Shown here: positions 11,836-21,444 of the stretch, piece by piece
Layout: every line of letters begins with the position of its first letter
How positions within the stretch are numbered: position 1 is the stretch's first letter
From: Nemertoderma westbladi
Taxonomy: Eukaryota; Xenacoelomorpha; Nemertodermatida; Nemertodermatidae
Assembly: GCA_032718475.1 (NCBI GenBank)
Contig: JAUCBJ010001885.1
Location: 1-45,407, forward strand
Length of the DNA: 45,407 bases
Direction of reading: 5' to 3'
Translations under genes and position numbers: made by a program
Notes under the pieces: model-generated
Database searches by the model: none
Told to the model about the DNA's origin: nothing
What the model saw: only the letters and a program-made list of their open reading frames with translations

Positions 11836-12993
11836 GAGTTGTAGTTAATACATCGGAAAACTGGATCCCCAGACCCAGAATAGAAAAGAAACCATCCACA
11901 ATGCCGTCATTTATAAAACGTTTACCTTCCAATGTGTGATAATCGGATGAGTGTGGAGGTACAGTATGAATGCTCTACTGCCTTGTCATCACTGTACCCC
12001 ACGGGTAGTTTGCCGGGGTTCGTCTGCTCAACATCGTCTACACCGCTGTCAGGGGTCATTTCATTTAATTTAAAGTAATCTCAAATGTTGTATTGTTTTA
12101 TTTCTTTTAGTCTCATGTTTATGTTAATATTTGTTGCTTTGGGTTGAGGATTGTTAAAGTGGAATTGATTTGCTTTATTGCAGCCAGATATATCCTTTTT
12201 CTCCAAACACCATCATTACTGAGATCTTCAACAATGATCCTTCAGGGTTCATTTTGTTGATAACCATTTGCTCATCAACTGTATTATCCCCATCTATACT
12301 AACATTTAAGTCTCGGATTATGTACTCTTTTGGTGCTGAGTAGGAGTCAATGTCACATTTAATGGATGGCTGGCTGTCAACATTAAGTTTAGTGAAGGAT
12401 GACTGTGGGTGTATGTCAGGGATTGTCTTGTTTCGGTTTTGAAGTGTACATGGGGGGTGTTTGAACTATTGTATATTGAAAATAACACACCAACTACCCA
12501 TTGTTTGTCTCCCAGTTTTGGGGGTTTTGATAATTGGGAGTTGATCCAATTTCTGAGTTTCCTTTGGTTAGGTCATAGGCTGTATGGTTACCCAGGCCTA
12601 CCCAACCCGGGGTCACCGGAGGAGCTGTGCTGCATAGATCTCCTCAGTGGGGTGGTTCAGGATCGTAATCGGCCCAGAGGGAGGGGAATGCCATGAAACT
12701 TCCATCCGTTGTCTCAGGTTCTTAGTCAGTTCATTACAATCACCCCAGAGCCCCACAACCTCAACAGGATGGCTCCATATCGACGTCGACCCATTGTTGT
12801 TGTCAACCCAAATTCCCTCCAACTCGCTACGATTCGTAGTCGACCCAGCATTGTTGTCAACCCGAATTCCCGCCAATAAGCTAACTTATTTATAGCATAA
12901 TTTATGTCACTTTTACATTTATTTATATAGCAACTTACTTGGCTGCGGGGTTATATGGCCTGACCAGGCAGATGGTGATCTACCAATGGCTGG
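11836..12993. other. Remainder of the DUF6729-gene intron
   Basis: No transposon termini were found. An 87-codon minus-strand open frame at 12613-12876 contains two diverged copies of a WVDNNNGST-like motif. It may be a lost or extra exon of the surrounding gene, but it matches nothing I recognise and I could not place splice sites. Confidence 0.3.
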
Positions 12994-15192
12994 TCAGGAG
13001 TAGAGTGTTCTCATGTCCACGACAAGCCCCTTCAAAAGTGTATCAAAGGACTGTATGTTTTTCGACTCCTTTGCTTGGATGGCTTCAGAGGAACGATTTT
13101 GATTCCACCTTGTAATTCCTTCTAAGAGATATGCTTGGAAGTTAACAAGGTTTGCAGAGTTTCCAGGAATGAATTTCGCAAGGTGGTAATGAAAAGACTC
13201 AAGAGATGTGGTCCCTCGAGCACACCGATATACTGGAAGTTCAATGTCTCCTTTAGTCAGGTGTCCTGTAGGTATGTATAAGGTAACACCAGGAACATCC
13301 TGAAGGCAAGGTAAATGGCGTTTCTGCTCTTGCCATATTTCCAATATGTTGGTACGGAATAGAGGGACTCCTAGAAAATCAGTTGCTTGCATAAGATTAC
13401 CTATAAGATCTTCAATTACCTTCTGAGTTGCTTCAACACCTCGGGTGCGACGTCGACAGTGGCATGCCAGTTCGGGTGATATGATTGCCTGTTGGGCAGC
13501 TTTCTTCCCAGCAACTTCTGAGAGGGAGACAATTCCAGTTTGTTCACTAATCTTAGCACGAAGGAGCAGTTGGTAATCTTCAGCATCCCATTCAAACATG
13601 GCGTTTGTGAGACGAGACATGAACACTCCATAAAGAGGATGGCTTTCTGAGGTGCAACCTTTGGCCATACGCCTCATAAAGTGCCATGAATCGAGACGAA
13701 CAAGGGTGCTAGGCCAACCAGAAAACAGACTGGCTGTCTTCCCAGGCTTTCCATTAACCAATGTGCAACAGTCCCAATCTGTATAGATGACTTCAGGTGG
13801 TGGCTTTCCTGCAGATTTAAACCTCTTGGTTAAACCATCAGCCATTTGCTTGAGGTCGTCTAGCCCTTCTGACTGTGTTAACACACACTGTAATACCTGC
13901 CCAATCTCGTTACCAACATCTGTGGCCCAGCTTGCTGATGCAACTCCTGAACCTTGCAATTTCTTGCATACCTTCTTGGTAGAATCTATTTTCAAGATTC
14001 TACCGTAGGTAGCCATACAAGAGGCAAGGAGTTCAGGGAGACAGTAATATACATCCTTTACGTACATAGATAAAAACCAGGCAGGTGTCGGAAATGGGCG
14101 AAAGAAAGGAGGTGGTGGGTAGGTTATCCCTGAAGTTAATCCACTTGATTTCCTTTGAATCACATCTTGCAGATAGCAGTGCGTATCATGCAGCCATTGG
14201 TCACTATGTGTCTCATGCAAGGTGTTACAAAGTGCTGTTGGGCTGTTACCCATAGTGCGGGACTTCATTATACTTATTATCTTCCTGTCACAAGCATACT
14301 TGTGAGTCAGTAGAACAGGAAACCTTCCTCGGATGCCTTGATTTAGTTGGTCCAACATTCGGCGGTCATTGGCAATGTAGGTAGCCTTACAAAAAGAACA
14401 CTCCATATACTCAACAGCCATGTAATAATAGTTATCAATGTCCAGTACAGTACGAATTATTCGGTATGGCCCCTTAGAAGTTAAGGGTGCACAACAACCC
14501 GACCTCACACAGTGAAACTGTATGTGCCACATTTTGCGAGGGAACCAGCAAAGTAATCGAGTGCGGTTGTAGTGACTATCTCTTAAACTCTGTGCCCCCT
14601 CGCTACCTCTGTGTGAGATCTGGGGTGGGTAGTTCCATAACTTTAAAGATGGGTTGACAGAATGCTGCGTCGTATAAATGGCATTGTATACCCACTCAAA
14701 ATCCCATGGAAGAATTGAATTCTTCCAGCCCTCGGGAATTTTGTCAAGAATTCTCTTGGACTTGGAAGATGACACAGTCTTCCACGGGATTTCAGCAATT
14801 GCACTGCTACTGCTACTACTTTGAGTGTTCCTCTCGACCATATACGTTTGTATCGATACAATGTTCCTGTCATCAGTCGGCGCAGCTGATTATGGCATGC
14901 CAGCGGCACTGAGAGGCATAGGTGCCGCAGTTGGTTGAACCCCAACATTGTCAAGGGGTGCAGATGATACTGTTTGTGAGCCAGCGGTATTGGGAGGTGC
15001 TGGTATTGACATAGGTGCCACAGTTGATTGAACCCCAACATTGTCAAGGGGTGCAGATGATACTGTTTGTGAGCCAGCGGTATTGGGAGGTGCTGGTATT
15101 GACGTAGGTGCCACAGTTGGTTGAACCCCAACATTGTCAAGGGGTGCAGATGATACTGTTTGTGGAGTGGCAAAAATGCTGGGGCGAGACTT
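12994..15192 (-). pseudogene. DUF6729 zinc region plus RNase-H-like transposase core, with an in-frame stop
   Basis: An acceptor (TTTGTGTTTTGCAG, then AAGTCTCGCC) opens the exon at 15192. The N-terminal part has two and a half 31-residue repeats. A TAA at 14890-14892 interrupts the frame, and the same frame then runs 615 codons from 14841 to 12994. DUF6729 follows, with paired cysteines (VRSGCC and ECSFCKATY), VLDIDNYYYMAVEY, and RTMGNSPTALCNTLHE. Next is an RNase-H-like core. Likely acidic residues are D in LKIDSTKK (about residue 284 of the 615), D in YTDWDCC (about 357) and E in TSLESFHYHL (about 549). A helical insert with CHCRRRTRG sits before the last one. This is the layout of MULE/KDZ-like transposases. 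No convincing donor precedes the TGA at 12994, so either an exon is missing or the copy is decaying. The exon with the C-terminus is at 8895-10502. Confidence 0.7.
14930..15165 (-). repeat. In-frame 93-bp coding repeat, about 2.5 copies
   Basis: The period is exactly 93 bp (31 codons), so the repeat preserves frame. It encodes a Pro/Ala/Val-rich linker with the core SSAPLDNVGVQ. Copies differ at only a few bases, which implies recent amplification or conversion within the transposase N-terminus. Confidence 0.85.
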
Positions 15193-15445
15193 CTGCAAAA
15201 CACAAATATAAACAATAATAAAACACAAATACACAAAATGTAAAAATCATATAGGATTTGATTACCTTACAAGCCTTGCAGCAGCTTATTTTCAAAGTGT
15301 TATTTGATTACAAATGCAATATTACAATATTGAAATTATTTGTAAAGTGACATGACGACTTTAGGGCGTTTGTAAACATAATGATAATTATTAAAACGAC
15401 AAGGAGTTTCATCGCCCAATGAACACTTCATTATAATCATATAAA
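15193..15445. other. Upstream intron or flank of the DUF6729 gene
   Basis: The segment is AT-rich and no exon can be recognised. The first coding exon of the gene was not found. Confidence 0.35.
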
Positions 15446-15486
15446 CAGTGGATTAATTTCTCCCCTTTGGGGCATCATCAGCACTG
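15446..15486 (-). ncRNA. Minimal hammerhead ribozyme (PLE type)
   Basis: Read on the minus strand, the 41 nt fit the hammerhead layout in order. A 5-bp stem I (CAGUG with CACUG) encloses the invariant CUGAUGA, a GC-rich stem II (CCCC-AAA-GGGG with one bulged G), the GAA box, a self-complementary AUUAAU as the short stem III, and C at the expected cleavage position. All core bases are present. Minimal type I hammerheads with very short palindromic helix III are known from the terminal repeats of Penelope-like elements. A PLE endonuclease fragment lies about 0.9 kb upstream in the same sense. Cleavage would fall between 15451 and 15450. Confidence 0.75.
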
Positions 15487-15599
15487 AAAATACTGCACTA
15501 CAGTTAGGCCAAACAGAAAACACTAACAAATACTGAAATAGACTACCAGTCACTCACAAAACGATGTATATGTACAGTACAAATAACAACACTCCGCCT

Positions 15600-16340
15600 A
15601 CGGTTGTTATGTGGTTAAAAGGACCGTGCAGCCACGGTCCGCAGAGCTAACAACATAAATAAACAACTGAACTCTTAGTCATAGAAACTAATCAATCAAT
15701 CTAGCACCGAGACATGGTTAGGCAGGGCCGTGCGTTACTATTTACAGTACAAATGGCATAGAGCAGTATTAACAACAGAGAGCCTTACGTATGCGAGATG
15801 ACAACTACAGTACGAAATACCTGACGTATGCGAAATATCCGCGCACAAACGTGTAGCGTAAAAAGACACAGGCAAATACACTGAAACTAAATCTACAGTA
15901 CTGACGTATGTGAAATGTCCGTGCAAAAACGTGTAGCGTAAACAGATACAGGCAAATGAAACTGAAACCAAATCTACAAACCTAAACAATCAATCCAGCA
16001 CCGCGACATGATTAGGCAGGGCCGTGCGCTACTATCTACAGTACAAAGGCACAGAGCAGAATTTATGGCATTGAGCCTGGCGTATGCGGGGTACAACTAC
16101 AGTACGTAAACCCTGACGTATGCGGAATAATATCCTGAAAATTAATACGGGCCGCGATTATTCGGGGCCGTGCGCTACTATGTACAGTACAAATGGCACT
16201 GAGCAGTATTAATGGCAGAACCCATCCCGCCGGTCTGGCGTGTATCGTAAAAACAAAGAACCAACAGGTAAATTATACTAAAGCTAAATCAAGGCAAATT
16301 CAACTGAAACTAAATCTGTATTTACAGTACAAAAGGGACA
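15600..16340. repeat. Degenerate repeat array beside the PLE fragment
   Basis: Blocks recur several times: GGGCCGTGCG with CTACTAT and TACAGTACAAA, CTGACGTATGCG, and ACGTGTAGCGTAAA. The same order appears near 15.69-15.95, 15.99-16.14 and 16.15-16.33 kb. The period is about 150-300 bp with indels. It lies between the hammerhead and the GIY-YIG ORF, so it may be the PLE terminal-repeat/UTR region. No ORF is credible here. Confidence 0.6.
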
Positions 16341-16396
16341 GGGCAGTATAAATGGCACAAAACACGCCCAAACACCAAACTATAACCCCGACCGTG

Positions 16397-17084
16397 TCAA
16401 ACCGCCGGGACCATTCTGTTCCATGGGGGCCTAAACTTGAAAATATAGTTCGCCTCGGTGTGGATCCCATCCTCGTCCGACCTGTAGCTCCTAAACTCTG
16501 AGACCCTGAGGCACCCTAACCCGCACTGGGCAAAATGATCCAACAGCACATACTCCCCCATGTTCTCTTGGTCAGGATGCACTTCCATCACGTACCTACC
16601 CATGGCCGATCGGTGACCCGTCATTCTATCCCTAATGGTTTGCTCAGTCTGGCCCAAATAATACCCCCCCCGGGTGGTTGGTGCAGGTCAACAGATAAAG
16701 TACCCCGTGGGACATACACATGAAAAAACCTTTAATCTTCTCACCCCATGGGGTTCGGGTCATGTCGAACATGGTGTCGCAGGTTTTGCACCCCGACCGG
16801 GACCCGCATCTACTGCTTCCCCTCCCCTTAGCCGGCGGCCGCTTCTGAACCAACATATTACCCAAACTCTGCCCCGCGTAAAGATTGCACGCAACTCCCA
16901 TCCCACTCTCTCCCAACACCAGCCGATACCGCCGCATGACTGGCTTGACGACCTCCGCGAACCTACCATCAACCCCAAAGTAGAACTTGTCCTTCTCCGC
17001 CTTGACCCGACCCTCCAGGTTGACACCGGGTGAGTCCCGTAACCGTTTTGGTTGTGGGTTTGTCTGATACAATGTGCTGAACAT
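16397..17084 (-). pseudogene. Penelope-like element GIY-YIG endonuclease region, frameshifted
   Basis: The upstream frame (16644-17084) has a stretch like the PLE thumb-to-endonuclease linker (VKPVMRRYRLVLGES and QSLGNMLVQKR). It continues with CGSRSGCKTCDTMF and MSHGVLYLLTCTNHPG. The downstream frame (16397-16657) continues with the YIG part (GQTEQTIRDRMTGHRSAM) and a terminal acidic/asparagine region (TEANYIFKFRPPWN). The two meet at a C8/G8 run (16664-16671), where a single-length change breaks the frame. No RT domain is present upstream, so it is a 3' remnant. The sequence differs clearly from the PLE at 19.5-21.7 kb, making it a second PLE family. Confidence 0.7.
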
Positions 17085-17541
17085 GCTTCACATACTCATT
17101 ATTACAATCGCCCCTCTCAGTTGCAGTATGTCTTCCTTGTGAGACCCTCAACGGATTACTCACAACAGCACTATCACACATAACCGATCTTGTTATATGT
17201 CGTGTATGTCTCTCATTTTCAAGCTGATCCCTTAGATCTATATTTTCTTGCGCAAGAGACTTTACCCTTAGTTCCATTCCTGATAGTCTACTTTGTATGT
17301 CACCAATAAGTGCATGAATCTCCATGCTAGCAGGTGGTTGGGCAGGAAGGAATTCTCGCTTCAAACGTTACTTACAGGCCGCTGTTAAGGTTCCATTTAC
17401 ACGTGATCTATGAAGCTCGAAAATGTCCTGTGCCAGTTGCGCTTCTGATGATCTGTTGTGGTTCAAGTGAAAGGTAACTGCCTCCGAAGCACTCAGAGTT
17501 GGTTTGATCTCTGAGAAAAGGCAGATGCTTGCATTCACGAG
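16969..17541 (-). other. Unrecognised coiled-coil-like open frame
   Basis: The frame at 16969-17364 begins with a heptad-rich segment (LSGMELRVKSLAQENIDL). The same frame is open upstream across 17365-17541, apart from a TAA near 17363-17371. A donor-like GTAAGTAA and a pyrimidine-rich acceptor-like stretch flank that stop. Splicing there would shift the frame, so I do not propose an intron. It could belong to the PLE fragment downstream or to the Ulp1 unit upstream. Confidence 0.3.
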
Positions 17542-19158
17542 TTAATTATACTTCCTATTACTTAACTTTGACACAGCATCTTTACGGGGCAGTTGAAGAA
17601 TCCTCTGTATACTTTGGCTGATTGGTGAGACCATTAGTTTGGAAGGCGAGATGTGTTTCGATTCGTCCCTTCCTTGACAATTGGGTATCAAAGAACCAAC
17701 CAGTACATCAGTTGACTTCCTAGTATTTGACGTTGGTGGTTCAAATTCGTCGGGGGCATAGTATTTCACATTGTCCAGGCATTTAGAAATCCAATTTCTA
17801 CATCTATCACTGTTGGTGTGAAAATGTGGAACTTCGGAGTTAGTGGCGATTGCGTTAGCAAAGAGGCAGACGTAAACTCCACAGTCGTAAGAGTTCTCCT
17901 GTGTTGGGTACTTGTGACCGCTAGGGGTAGTTGTAACTTTCCATGCATGCTGTCTTTGGGGCCGTCCAAGTATGACGTCTGCACTTTTCCTCAAAATTTT
18001 GACCCCCTCCCTCCCCTAAATCAGATTTCATCAGATAGACGTTGACCCCCCCCCCCCCCCCCCCTAAATCAGATTAAAAAAAAATTTGTAATAAACTATT
18101 ATCAGCAGGATAAAGGTATTATATTGCATTGGAGGGGGGGTGCACGGGGGCTGGCTGTTGTTACATAGCTTATCTATAGGAAGGTATAGAGTTGTAGTAG
18201 GATAGCCTATCGTTTACATACTTCTACCTGATGCGACAGCAGTTTATGAATGATAATAAACAAACAAGCTAATAATAGGCCTAAATGAACCAATCTGCCA
18301 ATACTGCAGTCTTTAACAATCATTAGCTTAGGATTAATGTTTCATTTTCAGGCGAACCCCAGTACCTCAGTACCACAGTAGCACACGTCCTAATCACTGA
18401 AACATGGTGACTGGTAACTGAAACAGTAGGTCGTGCTACGGGCCTTCGGGGGCTTCGAACAATTAAAATAGGCAAGCTATTTACTCTTCTGCTAAATCTC
18501 TTCTGGCGCCTATAAATGAACATGCTGACGTCAGATTTTGGCTGACCCCCTCCCCTCCCCTCATCAGCACGTCATCAGATTTTCCCAACCCCCCTCCCCC
18601 CCCCTAAAGTGCTGACGTCATACTTGGACGGCCCCTTTCCCGGTTTTCATATTTGTCTATTGTCGGCTCACTGGTGGTCAGGTTGTCCATTAGGTTTAAT
18701 AACTCACAGATTTGGAAAGCTCTTTTACCTGGCAGTGATGCGGTTGATGAGATGGTGTATACAAGTCGCATCTTCAGATCAGCCACATGAAGAACAAAAT
18801 GTTCTTTGTTATAACATTCTGGTATCAGTAAAAACTCAGGTCTGGCAGACATGTATTTGCCGAAATATGGAATGGCCATAAGTTGGATGGCGAATAAAGT
18901 AACGTATTTTTCCATTGTTAGTTTCTGACATAAATCATTTTGAACTGATGCCACATGTGGGAATTGCTTTCTAAGTAAGCCAAGAAAACTATCCACTACA
19001 GTGTCGCTCAGCCACTCTTTACATTCTAGGGTTTTCATATCGTTTCGCTCAGGAAGGATGTTTGGTGGCTGATCGTTGTTCAGTTGATTTAGGTATATGG
19101 TAATTTGTTCAAGATCAGCCATTTTGGGTTGTAAGTTTTTGTCAATTTTTTTTGACAA
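17542..19158 (-). pseudogene. Ulp1/SENP-type (C48) cysteine protease, split by a MITE
   Basis: The N-terminal half (18639-19158) contains WLSDTVVDSFLGLLRKQFP and the His-Asp segment EHFVLHVADLK. The C-terminal half (17542-17957) contains the Gln and Cys segment TQENSYDCGVYVC. The catalytic His, Asp, Gln and Cys of the C48 family are therefore all present. The 678-bp insert at 17958-18635 separates the halves. Removing it with one copy of its TTT duplication restores a continuous frame, so the ORF was intact before the insertion. Ulp1 domains are carried by several eukaryotic DNA transposons, and there is no host SENP-like context here, so a transposon origin is likely but inferred. Confidence 0.8.
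17958..18635. mobile_element. 678-bp MITE with TTT duplication, inside the Ulp1 ORF
   Basis: The termini GGGGCCGTCCAAGTATGACG and its inverted copy (GACGTCATACTTGGACGG plus CCCC) are perfect for about 22 bp. TTT flanks both ends (17955-17957 and 18636-18638). Subterminal C-runs with CCCTAAATCAG or CCCCTAAAG appear on both sides. There is no coding capacity. I recognise GGGCCGTCC-type termini as common in invertebrate MITEs but cannot assign a superfamily. Confidence 0.9.
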
Positions 19159-19498
19159 AGTGTATATCTATATCATCCTCATTTTTATGAGCCCCAATTT
19201 TGTCCACATAATGCACATCCGCTTCATCTACCTTAGTTTTATTTTCACTATGTCTCTTAGTGTTATCGCTTTCATTGAAAGTATAAACAATATTTGTTTT
19301 ACTAAAAGTTTCCTTTTTTGTGAAAATTATGTCGTCTGTACATGATGAAACTTTTGGTTTAAAAAAATGAGTTATCAGATTTTTAGGATTAGGCATATAC
19401 TGGGTTCCCCAGTTCTTTATAGCTAGAGTATCTGTTTGTAAACCCGGATGGTCCATGGAAGACATTGGCGAGCACCCACTCGTAGACTGGGGATCCAC
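19142..19498 (-). CDS. Probable N-terminal segment of the Ulp1 protein
   Basis: The 118-codon frame overlaps the start of the Ulp1 frame at an A8 run on the minus strand (19145-19152 region). Slippage there would join the two frames. It is charged and Asp/Lys-rich, contains a short NPKNLITHFFKPK motif, and has no domain that I recognise. The frame ends about 20 bp from the 3' terminus of the Penelope-like element, so that insertion probably truncated it upstream. Confidence 0.45.
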   Translation of the reverse strand: MDPQSTSGCSPMSSMDHPGLQTDTLAIKNWGTQYMPNPKNLITHFFKPKVSSCTDDIIFTKKETFSKTNIVYTFNESDNTKRHSENKTKVDEADVHYVDKIGAHKNEDDIDIHFVKKN

Positions 19499-19530
19499 TG
19501 GCGAACCACTCGGAACTGCATATCAAGGAA

Positions 19531-21435
19531 CTACAGTAGGGAAAGGAAAGTGGAAGTGGTTTGGTCATTTAAAGTGGGGCGAAGTTTCCTAATGAACAAA
19601 GTCTCTTTAATGAGAAGTTCGCGCAAGTCACGGGATGTTGCTAAGATGCTGAAATTTTCTTTTAACGTGGGATGATCGGCGGTGGAGGAGTGTTCAAAGA
19701 TAGAAGAATTTTTTGGACGGGAGAATTTTCCGGAGTTGTACAAAAAGCCAGTGTGTTCCTCAACACATTTAGCCAGGTGGCGTATAGTGCGTCCAACATA
19801 AGAAGCACCGCAGCTCCCACAATTATAATGGTACACAACACCCGACCGTATGTGTTCAGGAATCTGATCCTTGTACGGGAAAAGGGAGGATAGCCTACAG
19901 CTGGTTTGGAAGACAACTTTTAAATCTAAGTGAGAAAGACTCTGTCGGAAAAGGCGTAACAGACGTTTCTTTACAAGCGCGCCGTGGTGGCCGGTAAAAG
20001 GAAGGCAGATCAAAACACTCCGTTTGGGTACTGTAGTTATAGGGGGTGATCGTGGTTCACTAATACGATTGAATAATTTTTTAATGGCAGAGTTAATGAA
20101 AGCCAGTGGGTAACCATTACAACGAAGGGTATGAGTGAGTTCTAGTAACAAAGAGCTATGACACGTGTTGTAACTAGATGAAATATTAAAGCAACGAAAA
20201 ATCAACGTAAACACCAATCCAAACTTATACTGTATAGGGATAAAGCTGTTAAAATTAGAATAGAGACCAGTGTAGGTCGGTTTTTTATAAGTGCTAGTCT
20301 GAAACTTTGTATTAAAATTTTGTTTAACCAAAATATCTAGAAATGGCAGGCACGAGTTTACAGACTGCTCACAGGTGAACTTGATATTAGAATGTTGAGA
20401 ATTTAAATAAGACAAGAAATCAATCGACTGAGAGATATTGTTAAACACCAAAAACGTGTCATCCACATACCTTCTGTAAAATATGGGTTTGAAATTGGGG
20501 GGGCATTTATTTAACCAGACAGTTTCATGGTGTGCAAGGAAAGCATTGGCTAATACGGGGCCAAGGGGGCTGCCCATTGCTACACCATCTAGTTGTAAGT
20601 ACATTTTACCATTGAAAATAAATGTACAATCTTTAACAGCTAGCGACAATAAGGTTTTAAACTCAGCACGATTGAGACCGGAGATTCTAGGTTCCACACT
20701 ATTGAGAGGTGTGAAAGAAGACGGATTGGGTTCCGGTATAATAAATAAATTGTTTAACACGATATCAATAGTTTCTACTAGAGGAATGTTAGTAAACAAG
20801 GAGACTACGTCAAAGCTACATAAGTGTACCGCCATTTCAGGAGCAAAGTTTGGAATCTCCTCCACAAAGGCGAAAGAGTCTTTAACAGAGAACTGATTGT
20901 TACATATAGGTTGGATTAGCGGTACGAGGAATTTAGCGAGATTATATGACGGACTATTGGTTGCGGAGAGGATAGGTCGAAGTGGAACACCATCTTTATG
21001 GGCTTTAGCCAGTCCATAAAGAACATCCGGACGACTACCAATTGGTCTAATCTGGTGGTAAGTCTGGTTGTCAATAACTTTGCTATTCTTCAACACACGT
21101 AAGTACCGAGTGATACGTCCTTCTCGAAGTAACAATCGTTTGAGCCAATCACCATCTAAACGGCGAAACTTAGAGGTGTCTTTAAGGATCCCCTCCAGTT
21201 TCTGATTGTAATCCACCCTATTCATTATTTCTACACCATTCCCCTTGTCCATTTTGGCTATGACGATAGATTTGTCACGTCGAAGAGTTTTTAAAGCGAC
21301 CCATTCCTCTCGAGAAAAAAGGTTGGACTTACCCGGCGTGTAGCTATGAGCTGCTGACAAGGCTTTTTCTTTGAGTCTGGCCTTGAATCTCTCTTTGGCG
21401 ATGGAACAACGCTCAAAGGCGACGTCTCTGTACAA
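19531..21435 (-). CDS. PLE reverse transcriptase with C-terminal GIY-YIG endonuclease
   Basis: The protein copies the element RNA and nicks the target for priming. RT motifs appear in order: KTLRRDKSIVIAKMDKGNG (finger), LYGLAKAHKDGVPLRPI, CSFDVVSLFTNIP (first catalytic Asp), GVAMGSPLGPVLANAFL, and RRYVDDTFLVF (catalytic YVDD, about residue 322). A thumb region follows. From about residue 525 comes the zinc-linked GIY-YIG domain: VVYHYNCGSCGASYVGRT, with Arg in IRHLAK and Glu in LIKETLFIRKLRPTLND. All catalytic residues look intact. The start given is only the first Met in the frame. The true protein begins upstream, beyond a frameshift. CxxC before YVG is typical of PLE endonucleases. Confidence 0.9.
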   Translation of the reverse strand: MYRDVAFERCSIAKERFKARLKEKALSAAHSYTPGKSNLFSREEWVALKTLRRDKSIVIAKMDKGNGVEIMNRVDYNQKLEGILKDTSKFRRLDGDWLKRLLLREGRITRYLRVLKNSKVIDNQTYHQIRPIGSRPDVLYGLAKAHKDGVPLRPILSATNSPSYNLAKFLVPLIQPICNNQFSVKDSFAFVEEIPNFAPEMAVHLCSFDVVSLFTNIPLVETIDIVLNNLFIIPEPNPSSFTPLNSVEPRISGLNRAEFKTLLSLAVKDCTFIFNGKMYLQLDGVAMGSPLGPVLANAFLAHHETVWLNKCPPNFKPIFYRRYVDDTFLVFNNISQSIDFLSYLNSQHSNIKFTCEQSVNSCLPFLDILVKQNFNTKFQTSTYKKPTYTGLYSNFNSFIPIQYKFGLVFTLIFRCFNISSSYNTCHSSLLLELTHTLRCNGYPLAFINSAIKKLFNRISEPRSPPITTVPKRSVLICLPFTGHHGALVKKRLLRLFRQSLSHLDLKVVFQTSCRLSSLFPYKDQIPEHIRSGVVYHYNCGSCGASYVGRTIRHLAKCVEEHTGFLYNSGKFSRPKNSSIFEHSSTADHPTLKENFSILATSRDLRELLIKETLFIRKLRPTLNDQTTSTFLSLL

Positions 21436-21444
21436 CCGCTCGAG

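Noticed and set aside
14643-15236. 197-codon minus-strand ORF with repeated HKQYHLHPLTMLGFNQL
   Set aside because: It is the alternate frame of the 93-bp coding repeat. The frame that continues into the conserved DUF6729 protein is preferred.
17340-17420. A 49-bp intron (GTAAGTAA to CTGCTAG, minus strand) bypassing a stop
   Set aside because: The splice signals look good, but joining them shifts the downstream coiled-coil frame, so the intron is not supported by coding continuity.
8895-19498. One single element from the DUF6729 transposase through the Ulp1 protease
   Set aside because: Zisupton/KDZ-like elements can carry Ulp1 domains and both genes are on the minus strand. However, a PLE fragment, a hammerhead and a repeat array intervene, and I found no shared termini around both, so linkage is unproven.
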